A DNA stretch of 27,703 bases from positions 1 through 27,703 of the forward strand of contig CAXLMP010000037.1 in NCBI GenBank assembly GCA_964187655.1. Direction: 5' to 3'. Under the pieces are notes generated by a model. That model saw only the letters and a list, made by a program, of their open reading frames with translations, made no database searches and was not told the DNA's origin. The DNA is from Lentimonas sp002292345 (GTDB lineage Bacteria; Verrucomicrobiota; Verrucomicrobiia; Opitutales; Coraliomargaritaceae). The position numbers and the translations under genes were made by a program. The stretch's first letter is position 1, and each line of letters starts with the position of its first letter. This document shows positions 1-10,746 of this stretch, one piece after another.

Positions 1-1
1 T

Positions 2-709
2 CTTCTGATTATTAATAAGCCAGGTTGGCTAGTTTGCCATCCGTCTAAGAATGGGCCGTTGTCTAGCCTGGTGGGGGTGGTTCGAGAGCATACAGGTGCG
101 GAAAAGCTACACTTGGTCGCGCGCTTGGATCGAGAGACGAGCGGCTTGATTGTCTTTGCCAAACGTCCGTCGGTGGCACGTAAATTTCAGATGGCGATTC
201 AGAGTCGCATCGTGAAGAAAGAATATCTGGCGATTCTGCAAGGTGAGTTTGACGGGCCGATTCATGTGGATGAGCCCATCGCTCGGCGTAGAGGCGGGCC
301 GGTTATTGTTAAATCGGAAGTGAGTTATGACCGCACTTCGCAGACTGCAGTGACGGACTTTATACCGCTTATTTCAAAAAATGGCTATACGCTCTGTCGT
401 GTTGAGCTTGAGACGGGACGCAAACACCAGATTCGTGTGCATGCGGAATTCCTAGAAAAGCGCTTAGTCGGTGATAAAATTTACGGACCCGATGAGACCC
501 TGTATATCGAGTTTATCGAGAATGGCTGGACCGATAGGTTGGAAGCGGCTTTGCCGATCAAGCGTCAAGCTCTGCATTGTTATCGCTACGTGTTTAACTT
601 TCCGGAGGGACCGATCTCATTTGCCGCACCGTTACAGGAAGACATGCTTGAATTCTGCGAACAGTATATGGGGCTGAGCTTTAGCGAAGTGGCCGCGACT
701 GTGGAGTGA
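2..709 (+). CDS. RluA-family pseudouridine synthase, 5' end outside window
   Basis: Converts specific uridines in rRNA or tRNA to pseudouridine. The frame is open from base 2, and the first visible residues (INKPGWLVCHPS) match the strand that opens the RluA catalytic domain, so the true start lies upstream of the window and the TTG at 59 is not the start. About 235 residues are visible. The catalytic motif reads ARLDRETSG around codons 42-50, with Asp as the expected nucleophile; the usual HRLD histidine is Ala here, a variant I believe occurs in the family. The later RKHQIRVH motif is the conserved R-x-HQIRxH block. The stop at 707-709 is followed after about 80 bases by a strong terminator. 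The exact substrate (RluA, RluC, RluD or TruC type) cannot be read from this fragment. Confidence 0.9.
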   Translation, partial: LLIINKPGWLVCHPSKNGPLSSLVGVVREHTGAEKLHLVARLDRETSGLIVFAKRPSVARKFQMAIQSRIVKKEYLAILQGEFDGPIHVDEPIARRRGGPVIVKSEVSYDRTSQTAVTDFIPLISKNGYTLCRVELETGRKHQIRVHAEFLEKRLVGDKIYGPDETLYIEFIENGWTDRLEAALPIKRQALHCYRYVFNFPEGPISFAAPLQEDMLEFCEQYMGLSFSEVAATVE

Positions 710-789
710 TTCACCGGTTATATGAGTGTGGGCGACTCGCTATCTCCTTAGCATTTTAGTAAGCAAGGCAGGAATACACGCGCAGGCAC

Positions 790-835
790 AAAAAACCCTC
801 ACTGAGCACGTGTGCGCTGAGTGAGGGCTATTTTT
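790..835. terminator. Bidirectional rho-independent terminator
   Basis: An 8-bp stem (CCCTCACT at 796-803 with AGTGAGGG at 820-827) has further partial pairing inside. It is preceded by six A (790-795) and followed shortly by five T (831-835), so it can stop transcripts from both sides. It sits between the converging pseudouridine synthase gene and the secreted-protein gene. Confidence 0.85.
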
Positions 836-867
836 AGAGCCTGCGTGGCAGGGTCTGTTGCTGCTGC

Positions 868-1458
868 TTACTCCTTCGGTTCGCGCCTGATCAGTGGGGC
901 CATTTTTGAAGGTCGTGCGCCGATCAGAGCGAGTGGTGCATTATAGCTTGGCATAAGAATGAAGTCGTTGGGCTCACTCTCGGCATCTGCTTTGGTCTTC
1001 ATGCTGCGGATGGTATCGTCGTTGAGTGTGCTTTTTGAGTACGCACGGCTATCGATGGGCAACACTTGACCGTTGATTTCCAAAGCGACGAAGTAGTAGG
1101 GCGGCTCTTTAGGTAGGCGGTCGCGCTTGACGACGATACCAGGCATGTAAAAATAGACGTTTTCAGTCTTACCTTGCTCGATAGAGATGACTTCGACTTT
1201 GGCTTTATAAAAATCAAAAGTTCTGGCATTGCGGTCACGGACATAAGCGAAATAGCCCAGCACCTTGATGTTGTCGACGAATCGCTCATTTTTGGCGTCG
1301 GGTGCCAAGTTGCGGTTAGCCCTGATCTGGACCTCCATCTCGACCCAGTCGTCGCTGAGGTTTTTAAACTTAATATTATCAACTTGTGCCGCAGGGTCTT
1401 GGGCGAAAGCGAAATTTGAGATGCAGAGGGACAGTACCAGTAGAATGAATCGTTTCAT
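868..1458 (-). CDS. Secreted protein of unknown function (196 aa)
   Basis: I do not recognise the function. Residues 1-20 form a clear Sec signal peptide (basic MKR, hydrophobic core, cleavage near AFA-Q). The mature part is about 175 residues with alternating beta-type segments, no cysteine and no transmembrane helix, so it is probably a small periplasmic or secreted beta-domain. The style (VDNIKFKNLSDDWVEMEVQI, then FYMPGIVV) recalls small pilus-associated proteins of Verrucomicrobia such as the Amuc_1102 type, but that is a guess. It is a single gene with its own promoter at 1492-1520 and a shared terminator downstream. The ATG has no Shine-Dalgarno sequence. Its 5' untranslated region contains ACCCCAAAC, exactly complementary to the conserved core of the candidate small RNAs at 18993-19290. 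Confidence 0.8.
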   Translation of the reverse strand: MKRFILLVLSLCISNFAFAQDPAAQVDNIKFKNLSDDWVEMEVQIRANRNLAPDAKNERFVDNIKVLGYFAYVRDRNARTFDFYKAKVEVISIEQGKTENVYFYMPGIVVKRDRLPKEPPYYFVALEINGQVLPIDSRAYSKSTLNDDTIRSMKTKADAESEPNDFILMPSYNAPLALIGARPSKMAPLIRREPKE

Positions 1459-1491
1459 TTGAGTCTATATGTTTGGGGTGAGGTGAATGAA

Positions 1492-1520
1492 ATTCTATTT
1501 AGACGATGTGAGCTGTTCAA
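1492..1520 (-). promoter_or_regulatory. Sigma-70-type promoter of the secreted-protein gene
   Basis: Read on the - strand: TTGAAC (1515-1520), 17-base spacer, TAGAAT (1492-1497). The -10 matches 5 of 6 and the -35 matches 4 of 6 with ideal spacing. The predicted start site near 1485 leaves a leader of about 27 nt before the ATG at 1458. Confidence 0.6.
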
Positions 1521-1657
1521 AGCATGGACAACCTTTTTTCGCGAATATTCATCGAATTAGATTTTGAACTAACTACTATTTAGTTGTTCTGTTTTGTTGG
1601 CGCAACTAGATGGAAGTTCAACTGGTCTTGTTACTGATGCGTTAGGCGCTCTGTTGG

Positions 1658-2278
1658 TTACACTGCAATCGCTCCGGTTGCCCAGAATAATAAGAGCTGT
1701 AGGCAGCCGATAACGAAGCCCAGCACCGCACCTAAAGCTTCAATTGTGCGGAACTCACGCTTGGCGACTGCGTTAACAATGCTCTCCAAGCGTTCGAGGT
1801 CGAAGGCTGCGATGTTGTTTTCGATCATTTCTTTGAGATCGACCGACGCTTCGAATTGAGTCGCAACTTTTTCGATCAATGGACCGGCCTCATTCTTGAT
1901 CTCAGCACGGGCGATGACTTCGAACTTCGCAAGTACGCCGTCGTTTACAAAACTGCCTAGTAGCGGGATCGCACGCAATTGCGGGCCGATGCGTTCCCAG
2001 ACGAGAGTGTGCGCGGTTTTCTCCAAATAAGGCTCAAGATCAATCTTTTTAATCTCATTGAGGATCATGTGCTGCTGCAAAATCTCGCGCTCAATGATTT
2101 CAGCGGATTCGCAGGCTAACTGAAGCTGGCGGCGCGGGATCAATCCTTGCCATTTCCAGAAGAAAATACGCACGGGGACACGTGGGTGAAACAGCATTTT
2201 GATTGCGACCCAATTCGTCAACCAGCCGATCGCGGCTGTAATGAATGGAGTTAGAATAAGTAATAAGTGTGGAGGCAT
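1658..2278 (-). CDS. DUF445 family membrane protein
   Basis: Membrane protein of the DUF445 family; no biochemical role is established. The N-terminal helix carries the family signature GWLTNWVAIKMLFHP at about residues 18-32. A long helical, charged middle part follows (about 40-180), and a C-terminal hydrophobic helix (about 182-204) ends the protein. The two membrane segments flanking a soluble helical domain are the usual layout. At 206 residues it is the short form of the family. It is divergent from murD and has its own promoter-like sequence upstream, so it is probably monocistronic. The ATG at 2278 fits the signature position. Confidence 0.88.
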   Translation of the reverse strand: MPPHLLLILTPFITAAIGWLTNWVAIKMLFHPRVPVRIFFWKWQGLIPRRQLQLACESAEIIEREILQQHMILNEIKKIDLEPYLEKTAHTLVWERIGPQLRAIPLLGSFVNDGVLAKFEVIARAEIKNEAGPLIEKVATQFEASVDLKEMIENNIAAFDLERLESIVNAVAKREFRTIEALGAVLGFVIGCLQLLLFWATGAIAV

Positions 2279-2311
2279 GTTCGCGTGCTGATTTGGAAAG
2301 GTACTGCTGCG

Positions 2312-2341
2312 TCTATGCTAAGTTTTAGGCACTAGTGTCAA
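2312..2341 (-). promoter_or_regulatory. Candidate promoter of the DUF445 gene
   Basis: Read on the - strand: a perfect TTGACA (2336-2341), an 18-base spacer and CATAGA (2312-2317) as a weak -10, ending 34 bases before the ATG. The -35 is convincing, the -10 is not. Confidence 0.45.
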
Positions 2342-2400
2342 CTAATGAAAAATCCTGCACGGTGGTGCAATATTTTGCAAGTATGTGTCTTTTCCCTCGC

Positions 2401-2406
2401 TATAAT
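2401..2406 (+). promoter_or_regulatory. Candidate -10 element for the murD-ftsZ cluster
   Basis: A perfect TATAAT lies on the + strand about 305 bases upstream of murD. The nearest -35-like hexamer (TTGCAA, 2375-2380) is 20 bases away, which is too far for a good promoter, so the call rests on the -10 alone. If used, it would give a leader of roughly 300 nt. Confidence 0.3.
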
Positions 2407-2501
2407 TAAGCTGTAATCAGTTTGGCGGATGAGGTGTCGATGTAAATTTTTACTTTATCGATCAGCGTAATGGGCCGTTTCGAGTCGAGCCGTCTTTGGT
2501 T

Positions 2502-2533
2502 GTCACGGTCTTAGCGTTAACGGAGACTGTGAC
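2502..2533 (+). promoter_or_regulatory. Stem-loop in the murD upstream region
   Basis: GTCACGGTCT (2502-2511) pairs with AGACTGTGAC (2524-2533): ten pairs with one G-T, loop of 12. There is no T-run after it, so it is not a typical terminator. It may be a leader structure or a protein-binding dyad. Confidence 0.4.
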
Positions 2534-2581
2534 GAGCTAGGTTAGGATGAGTACGCTGATAAGTATGTGAGTCATGGGTCG

Positions 2582-2653
2582 GGTGAATTGTGAAAAGCTC
2601 GTTCAGATATAGCAGCATTCTTGCTTTTCAAGCTCACAGGGTATTATTTCACC
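2582..2653 (+). promoter_or_regulatory. Two-tier stem-loop upstream of murD
   Basis: Outer stem GGTGAA (2582-2587) with TTCACC (2648-2653), inner perfect 8-bp stem TGAAAAGC (2591-2598) with GCTTTTCA (2623-2630). It ends about 58 bases before the murD start. Possibly a leader structure of the division cluster mRNA; the pairing is visible, the role is inferred. Confidence 0.35.
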
Positions 2654-2711
2654 GAGTTATCAGTCGACATGTCTAATTCTAATAAGGTGCTTACCTTAAA
2701 ATCTAACTAAT

Positions 2712-4013
2712 TTGAAGACTTTTCAAACATCTGTAGGCGCAGCGATCGGCACGTATAAACGTGTTGCCATTTTTGGGGCTGGCGTCAGCGGGCAAGCTGC
2801 ACGGCGCTTGGTGCTTAGCTTGGGGCTCGAGCTCTGCTTGTTTGATGAAGCCGGACGCGGCGATACTGCGGATTTCAGTGCGGCCTCGCTGAGTAGGTTT
2901 GATGCGTTTGTCTTCAGTCCTGGATTTTCGATTGCCCATCCATGGCGTGTCTTGGTGCAGCGCTCTGGTCGGCCCTGCTATAGCGAGCTTGGGTTTGCGG
3001 CAATCCATTGGCGCGGGCGTTTGCTAGGCGTCACTGGCACCAACGGTAAGACCACGATTACGTCGTTGCTGTGCAATGCGTTTAACTCGGCTGGACAGCC
3101 CGCAGTTGCGGCGGGAAATATTGGCACGCCATTAAGTGACTACGTGCTCGGCGATGCCAATCATGCCGATGCGACAGCAGTGTGCGAAATCAGCTCGTTT
3201 CAGGCAGAATTGCCAGAAGGGCTACAACTGGATGGGCTCATCTGGAGTAATTTTGCCGAAGATCATCTGGATCGCTACGAGTCGATGGCGGAGTATTTTG
3301 CGTCCAAAGCCCAGCTCTTGTCCTGTTTGCGTCCAGGTGCGCCGTCGGTGCTGGGGGTGGATGTACTTGCGTTTGATCCTGAGGTGTCTGGCATTTCAGC
3401 TTCGGTTGTGGTGGATAAGGATTCGGGCTTAATTGATCAACTTGCGCCAGATTCGCCTTTTCGCATTTCGCCCCAGCGTACCAATTTTTCTCTAGCGGTG
3501 GCGCTCTGGCGAGCGCTGGATCGACCCATCGAGTCGTTGCTCGATAGTGCGAATGCCTTTCAGTTAGCCGCGCACCGCTTGAGCCCTGTCGATAGCTGGG
3601 GTGGGGTGACTTTTTGGAACGACTCTAAGGCGACCAACTTCCATGCGGCTGAGGCAGCGATTGATGGCTTGGATGGGCTAGTCTATTGGATTGGCGGTGG
3701 CTGTGGCAAAGGCGGCGATATTGATGCATTCGCGCGGTCGATTGCACCGAAGGTCGAAGCCGTGTTTCTATATGGTGAAGTGGCGGAGTCACTTGCTGCG
3801 AGCCTGAGATCGGTTCATTCTTGGGTCGAAATTCACGCTGATCTAGTAGAAGCCGTGGCGGCGGCGACGCGTGCGGCATTGGCCAATTCCCCGTCGGTTG
3901 TTTTGCTGAGCCCGGGTTTTGCCAGCTTCGATCAGTTCTCGGGCTACGCCGCTCGCGGAAAAACCTTCATTTCGACTGTTTTTAGTTTGAAGGATGCCCA
4001 TCGCCTCAGTTAA
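2712..4013 (+). CDS. murD: UDP-N-acetylmuramoylalanine--D-glutamate ligase
   Basis: Adds D-glutamate to UDP-MurNAc-L-Ala in the cytoplasm, using ATP. The 433 residues match the family length. The N-terminal Rossmann part begins YKRVAIFGAGVSG (about 17-29). The ATP-binding loop GVTGTNGKTTITS lies at about 105-117. The Mur ligase central domain shows EISSFQ and NFAEDHLDRY, and the C-terminal domain holds the MurD-typical NDSKATN. The start is a TTG: an in-frame stop at 2697-2699 excludes an upstream start, and the first residues fit. It is the first gene of the + strand wall/division cluster; unusually, no mraY or murF precedes it here. The next gene starts 35 bases downstream. Confidence 0.96.
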   Translation: MKTFQTSVGAAIGTYKRVAIFGAGVSGQAARRLVLSLGLELCLFDEAGRGDTADFSAASLSRFDAFVFSPGFSIAHPWRVLVQRSGRPCYSELGFAAIHWRGRLLGVTGTNGKTTITSLLCNAFNSAGQPAVAAGNIGTPLSDYVLGDANHADATAVCEISSFQAELPEGLQLDGLIWSNFAEDHLDRYESMAEYFASKAQLLSCLRPGAPSVLGVDVLAFDPEVSGISASVVVDKDSGLIDQLAPDSPFRISPQRTNFSLAVALWRALDRPIESLLDSANAFQLAAHRLSPVDSWGGVTFWNDSKATNFHAAEAAIDGLDGLVYWIGGGCGKGGDIDAFARSIAPKVEAVFLYGEVAESLAASLRSVHSWVEIHADLVEAVAAATRAALANSPSVVLLSPGFASFDQFSGYAARGKTFISTVFSLKDAHRLS

Positions 4014-4048
4014 TCTACCTATCACTTGTAATCGTAGCTTATAGTAAT

Positions 4049-5200
4049 ATGAAAATTTCAAAAGTCTTCGGGTTTGTCCTTTGTCTTCATCTCGGTGTTA
4101 TTGCCGTTCTTATTGTCCAGCCGGGCTGTGGAACCACGCAACCGCCGACACAAACGTATCAACAGAATCGAACCACTGGTTTGAATGACCCGCAGTCATC
4201 CGACAGCTTGATTCCTGAAACTTCAGTAGATCGGCTTGATCCTGCATTTAACGCTGGAATGGATGCGGGTGGAGATAGCCGTGATGCGCCAAATCGGCCT
4301 GACGCTGAGTTTGCTGAATTTGATAATATGACGCCGCAACTTGAACCAATCGTTGCCGAGACCGATGTATCGACAATCGATGTAACGGGCCCCTCTTTTC
4401 AAGGCTACACAGTCAAGAAAGGCGATAGCCTCTGGGCGATTTCCAGGCGCTATAATGTTTCACTTAATGAGCTGTATGCTGCAAATGACCTAAATGAGAA
4501 TTCAGTGCTTAAGATCGATCAGCAAATTCAAATTCCGGTTGAAGGTGGCACTGCCACGGTGACTACTGTGGCGGCGGATGCATACCAGCCGTCTGATTAT
4601 AACATGGCCACCGAAACTTACACTGTGAAGGGCGGCGATAATTTGTCTAAGATCGCAGTGAAGTATAACACTTCAGTAAGAGCCCTTAAAGCAGCCAACA
4701 ACAAGACTTCAGATCTGATTCGCGTTGGCGAGAAGTTAATGATTCCAGTCGCTGGTACTACCAGCGGCAGTTCGACTGTGACGGCTCCAGCTCCTGATCC
4801 AGTGGTCGAGCCAGTCAGCGCCATCAACGCAGATGGCACGCACATTGTGAAGGCAGGCGAATATCCTGCAACGATAGCGCGCCAATATGGTATGACTGCG
4901 TCTGAGTTGCTTGCGATTAACGACATCACCGATCCGCGTAAGATGCAGATTGGGCAGAAACTTAGAGTCAGCTCCACCAATAGTGCAGCGAATATCGAGT
5001 CAAATACTGCTACAGTCGCAGCTGTGGAACCTACAGTGGAACCTACAGTGGCGGCTAGCAGTGACGGACCGATCGAGATCCGTGTAGTCGATGCAGATCC
5101 ATTAGTTGAAGAAGATATCGTTGAGATTAATTCTGATGCCTTATTCGAAAATGCTGTAGAGATTAAAGCGATTCCAGTTGTTCGTGAGAATGCTGAGTAA
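4049..5200 (+). CDS. Cell-envelope protein with three LysM domains
   Basis: LysM domains bind the N-acetylglucosamine backbone of peptidoglycan. Residues 8-25 are a hydrophobic export segment. It ends VQPGC, with Cys27 as a possible lipidation site, although the -3 residue (Gln) is not typical of a lipobox. A low-complexity, acidic/polar stretch (28-115) precedes LysM 1 (about 118-164), LysM 2 (190-234) and LysM 3 (264-308), each ending QIPV-like. The C-terminal tail (310-383) is acidic and has a duplicated VEPT. No catalytic domain (peptidase M23, NlpC/P60 or amidase) is visible. Its place between murD and ftsW, on the same strand with 35- and 39-base gaps, suggests a role at the division septum. 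The repeat number could differ among relatives. Confidence 0.88.
   Translation: MKISKVFGFVLCLHLGVIAVLIVQPGCGTTQPPTQTYQQNRTTGLNDPQSSDSLIPETSVDRLDPAFNAGMDAGGDSRDAPNRPDAEFAEFDNMTPQLEPIVAETDVSTIDVTGPSFQGYTVKKGDSLWAISRRYNVSLNELYAANDLNENSVLKIDQQIQIPVEGGTATVTTVAADAYQPSDYNMATETYTVKGGDNLSKIAVKYNTSVRALKAANNKTSDLIRVGEKLMIPVAGTTSGSSTVTAPAPDPVVEPVSAINADGTHIVKAGEYPATIARQYGMTASELLAINDITDPRKMQIGQKLRVSSTNSAANIESNTATVAAVEPTVEPTVAASSDGPIEIRVVDADPLVEEDIVEINSDALFENAVEIKAIPVVRENAE
5024..5047 (+). repeat. 12-bp perfect tandem duplication inside the LysM gene
   Basis: GTGGAACCTACA occurs twice head to tail and is followed by GTGG. It is in frame and duplicates Val-Glu-Pro-Thr in the disordered tail, consistent with replication slippage. 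Confidence 0.85.
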
Positions 5201-5239
5201 TCTTTCGACTCAATCGTTTTAGCTTGATACCAGTATAGA

Positions 5240-6376
5240 ATGCGGACTGCCTTGCGAAATTCCTTTTGGAGTATACCGCCAGCAGGAGTGTTCATCGCGC
5301 TGATTGTCATTTCGCTCACTTTTCTTGGTCTCGTGGTGCTCTTTAGCGCCTCGCAAGCGATGCATTCTGACCCAACGGTGCTCCTGCGTAAGCAGCTCAT
5401 CTGGTTGGTGATTGCAACGCTGGCTGGTGGCTTTGCGATGGTTGTCAATTTAGCGGCATTGCGAGACTATGCATATATCTTAGCAGGGGGCGCGGTGCTG
5501 TTGTTAGTCTTGGTGCTGATTCCCGGTATCGGTGTGACGGTTAATGGGGCGCAGCGTTGGATCGATTGTGGGCCGATGCGCTTGCAGGTGTCGGAGATCG
5601 GAAAGCTGGGCTTGCTGTTTATGATGGCGCATTACCTTGCGGCGAATCGGCGCAATTTGGATGATGCGCTGCGCGGCTTCATCGTACCTTGCGGTATGCT
5701 CGCGGTGATTTGTGGTTTAATCATTATTGAGCCTGATTACGGCACTGCCTTTCTTTGCGGTGCAGTCGGAGGGATTATGCTTTACCTCGCGGGGCTGCGA
5801 TTGAAGTTTTTAATTCCCGCGGCGATTACGTCCCTGACTTTATTTTCTGTGGCGGTGTATCATGATCCCGTGCGCTTACGGCGTATTACTTCCTTTCTCG
5901 ATGTTGAAGGCAATCGCAGTGATAGCTCTTATCAGTTGTGGCAGGGCATTCTAGCCTTTGGCGCTGGTGGTGTACAAGGCGTGGGGCTGGGTGCGGGGCG
6001 CCAGCAGATGTCATTTTTACCTGAAGCCCACACAGACTTTATTTTTGCCATTGTGGGTGAAGAACTCGGCCTCGTATTTACCCTCGGGGTGGTGGTTCTT
6101 TTTATGATTTTATTTTTTGTCGGCGTGTTGCAGCTAAAGCGTGCGCCGGACCTGTATCAATATTTGTTGATTATGGGTGCGCTGCTATTTGTGACGCTCC
6201 AAGCATTAATTAATATTGGAGTGGTTACGGGATGTCTTCCGACTAAGGGTATGTCTTTGCCGTTTATTTCGTATGGCGGCTCCAATCTTGTTTTCATGTT
6301 TGTGTTGACTGGAATTATTTTAAATGGCTTCCGCTCATGGGAGCTACCTTCATTGTGGAGACAGCGTGAGCTATGA
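5240..6376 (+). CDS. ftsW: Lipid II polymerase FtsW (SEDS family)
   Basis: Integral membrane glycosyltransferase that polymerises lipid II during septation with its class B penicillin-binding protein partner. The 378 residues form about ten hydrophobic segments. Diagnostic motifs are visible: the loop block LPEAHTDFIFAIVGEELG (about residues 258-275), which carries the Asp regarded as catalytic in SEDS proteins, and the C-terminal KGMSLPFISYGGSNL. It is placed directly before murG, as in many division clusters. The ATG at 5240 begins a short cytoplasmic tail before the first helix. Its stop overlaps the murG ATG by four bases (ATGA). The cognate ftsI is not in this window. Confidence 0.95.
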   Translation: MRTALRNSFWSIPPAGVFIALIVISLTFLGLVVLFSASQAMHSDPTVLLRKQLIWLVIATLAGGFAMVVNLAALRDYAYILAGGAVLLLVLVLIPGIGVTVNGAQRWIDCGPMRLQVSEIGKLGLLFMMAHYLAANRRNLDDALRGFIVPCGMLAVICGLIIIEPDYGTAFLCGAVGGIMLYLAGLRLKFLIPAAITSLTLFSVAVYHDPVRLRRITSFLDVEGNRSDSSYQLWQGILAFGAGGVQGVGLGAGRQQMSFLPEAHTDFIFAIVGEELGLVFTLGVVVLFMILFFVGVLQLKRAPDLYQYLLIMGALLFVTLQALINIGVVTGCLPTKGMSLPFISYGGSNLVFMFVLTGIILNGFRSWELPSLWRQREL

Positions 6377-7496
6377 GCCGGATACTGATTGCCTGTGGTG
6401 GTACTGGTGGGCATCTGGCTCCAGGAATTGCGATCGCCGAAGTGTTACAAGCGCGTAGCCATCATTGCACTTTGCTAATTAGTCAAAAGCAGGTGGATTC
6501 GGCCTTGATCGAGAAGTATGCACACCTGAATTTCTACAAGACTCCTGGGCGGGCATTTTCGGGTGGAGTGACAAAGTGGATCACTTCGTGTTGGAGCCTG
6601 CTGTCCGGCTGTCTTTTTTCGCATAAGCTGGTACGTAAGGAAAAGCCCGATCTGGTGTTGCTGTTTGGTGGGTTTCTTTCGGTGGGCTTAGGCTTAGCTG
6701 CTCGTTTTTCAGGAGTGCCAGTGGCGGTGCATGAGGCCAACTGTCGTCCGGGTAAGGCGGTTCGTTTATTGAAGCACCTCGCAACGCGTGTGTATTTACC
6801 AGATGGGGTGCGTTTGAAAGGGGTGCCCTCCAAGCGTATTCGTTATCTTGGTTATCCAGTTCGCGGTGATGTGAAGCATCGTTCGAAGCCAGAGGCTTGG
6901 GAGCTTTTAGGCATTAAGGTGACGCATAAACTGCTGGTGCTGATCGGTGGAAGTCAGGGAGCTACCGCCCTCAATGAATGGGTTATTGACCATTTTGAGG
7001 CCTTAGCGAAACAAGGAATATCAGTCTATTGCGTGACTGGGCACGGTAAAAACTCTGCAGGATCGCTTCAAACGATCAGTTCTAAAAGCGTGAAGGTATC
7101 GGCGACTTTTGTGCCATTTTCAGATCAGATGGGCGATGTGATTTCTGCTGCGGATCTAGTGATCTCGCGTGCAGGTGCTGGTTCGATCGCGGAGATAGTT
7201 CGTTGTCGTGCGCCGTCGATTTTGATCCCGTATCCTTTTGCTGCGGATGATCATCAGCAGGCGAATGCAGTGATGCACGAGCGTCATGGAGCGGGTCTGG
7301 TTCTAGCTCAGGATGAGTTGAGCCAATTGCTGGCTGAAGTTGAAGGGCTGATATTTAACGATTGGGTGCTTGGGAAGTTTAAATCCAATCTCGAACGTTT
7401 GGATCGTTTTGACTCAGGTGAACGTATTGCGTCTGATATCGAAGCGCTGTGTAACGCGCGGGCTTTGGCAGCAGCTGATAAAATGGAGCCTGCGAT

Positions 7497-7500
<4 letters not shown>
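6373..7500 (+). CDS. murG: UDP-GlcNAc:undecaprenyl-PP-MurNAc-pentapeptide GlcNAc transferase
   Basis: Peripheral membrane GT-B enzyme that converts lipid I to lipid II on the inner face of the membrane. The N-terminal glycine-rich loop GGTGGHLAPG (residues 9-18) and the second loop GGSQGATALNEW (about 193-204) are typical. The donor-site region reads SRAGAGSIAEI followed by PYPFAADDHQQANA. The usual HEQN motif is HEAN here, a small change. 375 residues is normal. It overlaps ftsW and murCB by four bases at each end, so translation is probably coupled with precursor synthesis and polymerisation. Confidence 0.95.
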
Positions 7501-9807
<2,307 letters not shown>

Positions 9808-9815
<8 letters not shown>

Positions 9816-10746
9816 TCCAGAATCAATCATTGTATTGTATGGAGGCGTTGGCTCTGAGCGAGAGGTCTCACTCGTCAGTGGTGAATCAATCGGCAAGGCT
9901 TTGGCGGTTAATTTTGAGGTTGAGTTGTTGCGTCTCGATGCTGAGGCACTGCCAGATTCGATCAATGCACAGCGCTCCATTGTGTTTCCTGCATTGCACG
10001 GTGCGTTTGGTGAAGATGGGCGCTTACAGAAACTGCTAGAAGCTGCAGGCATTGAATGCTGCGGCAGCGACTCGGTCGCGAGCAAGTTGTGCATGGCTAA
10101 GGATTTAACCAAGACGATAGCGAGGGATCTAGGTATCGGTGTGCCTGAGGCGATGGTTTTTGATGGTACGAATGGGCCGCGTGCAGATGCAGTGATTGAA
10201 ACCCTTGGCAGCTCACTGGTGATTAAGCCAACCGATCAGGGCAGTAGTGTGGGGCTGTATTTCACTGAGCATCGTTCGGCGCTCGGCGTGACGCTGTCTC
10301 AAATCCACAGTGGTAATTGGTTGATTGAGCAACGCATACACGGTCGCGAGTTGACGGTCGGCGTGCTGAGGGGTGCAGCAATGGGCGTGGTCGAGATCGT
10401 GAGCGCGAGTGGGGTGTATGATTATACCGCTAAATATACGACTGGTTCGACCGAGTATCGCTATCCCGCGGAGTTAGATTCTGAACTGGAGGCACGTATC
10501 AAGGCACATGCGGAGGCACTTTTTAGCGCTTGTGGCTGCCGTGATTTTGCGCGGATTGATTTTCTGTTGGACGGCGCGCAATTATATTTTTTAGAGATCA
10601 ATACTTTACCAGGATTGACCGCGACGAGTTTATTGCCAAAAAGTGCATCCTGTATAGGCTTAGATTTTGAGTCATTAGCACGTGAGCTGGTGGCCCCTGC
10701 GATCGAGCGATTCGCTGCGCGTGAAATAAAAGAATTTGTGGAATGA
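9808..10746 (+). CDS. ddl: D-alanine--D-alanine ligase
   Basis: ATP-grasp enzyme making the D-Ala-D-Ala dipeptide that MurF adds to the precursor. 312 residues is the DdlB-type length. Conserved sites are present: GSEREVSLVSG (about 11-21), ALHGAFGEDG, the KPTDQGSSVGL lid with its Ser, the omega-loop VYDYTAKYTTG, and the metal-binding block ARIDFLLDG...FLEINTLPGLT. The start is GTG at 9808; a stop at 9802 in this frame excludes an earlier one, and AGAAGGG just upstream can serve as a ribosome-binding site. It overlaps murCB by 8 bases and ftsQ by 4 bases. Confidence 0.95.

Noticed and set aside
2345..2416. 23-codon + strand frame (MKNPARWCNILQ...) upstream of murD
   Set aside because: Considered as a leader peptide, but there is no ribosome-binding site, the TATAAT lies inside it, and no attenuator layout follows.
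4618..5448. 276-codon - strand frame opposite the LysM gene and the ftsW start
   Set aside because: Low-complexity Ser/Thr/Ala composition typical of a shadow frame; the + strand has clear LysM and FtsW domains.
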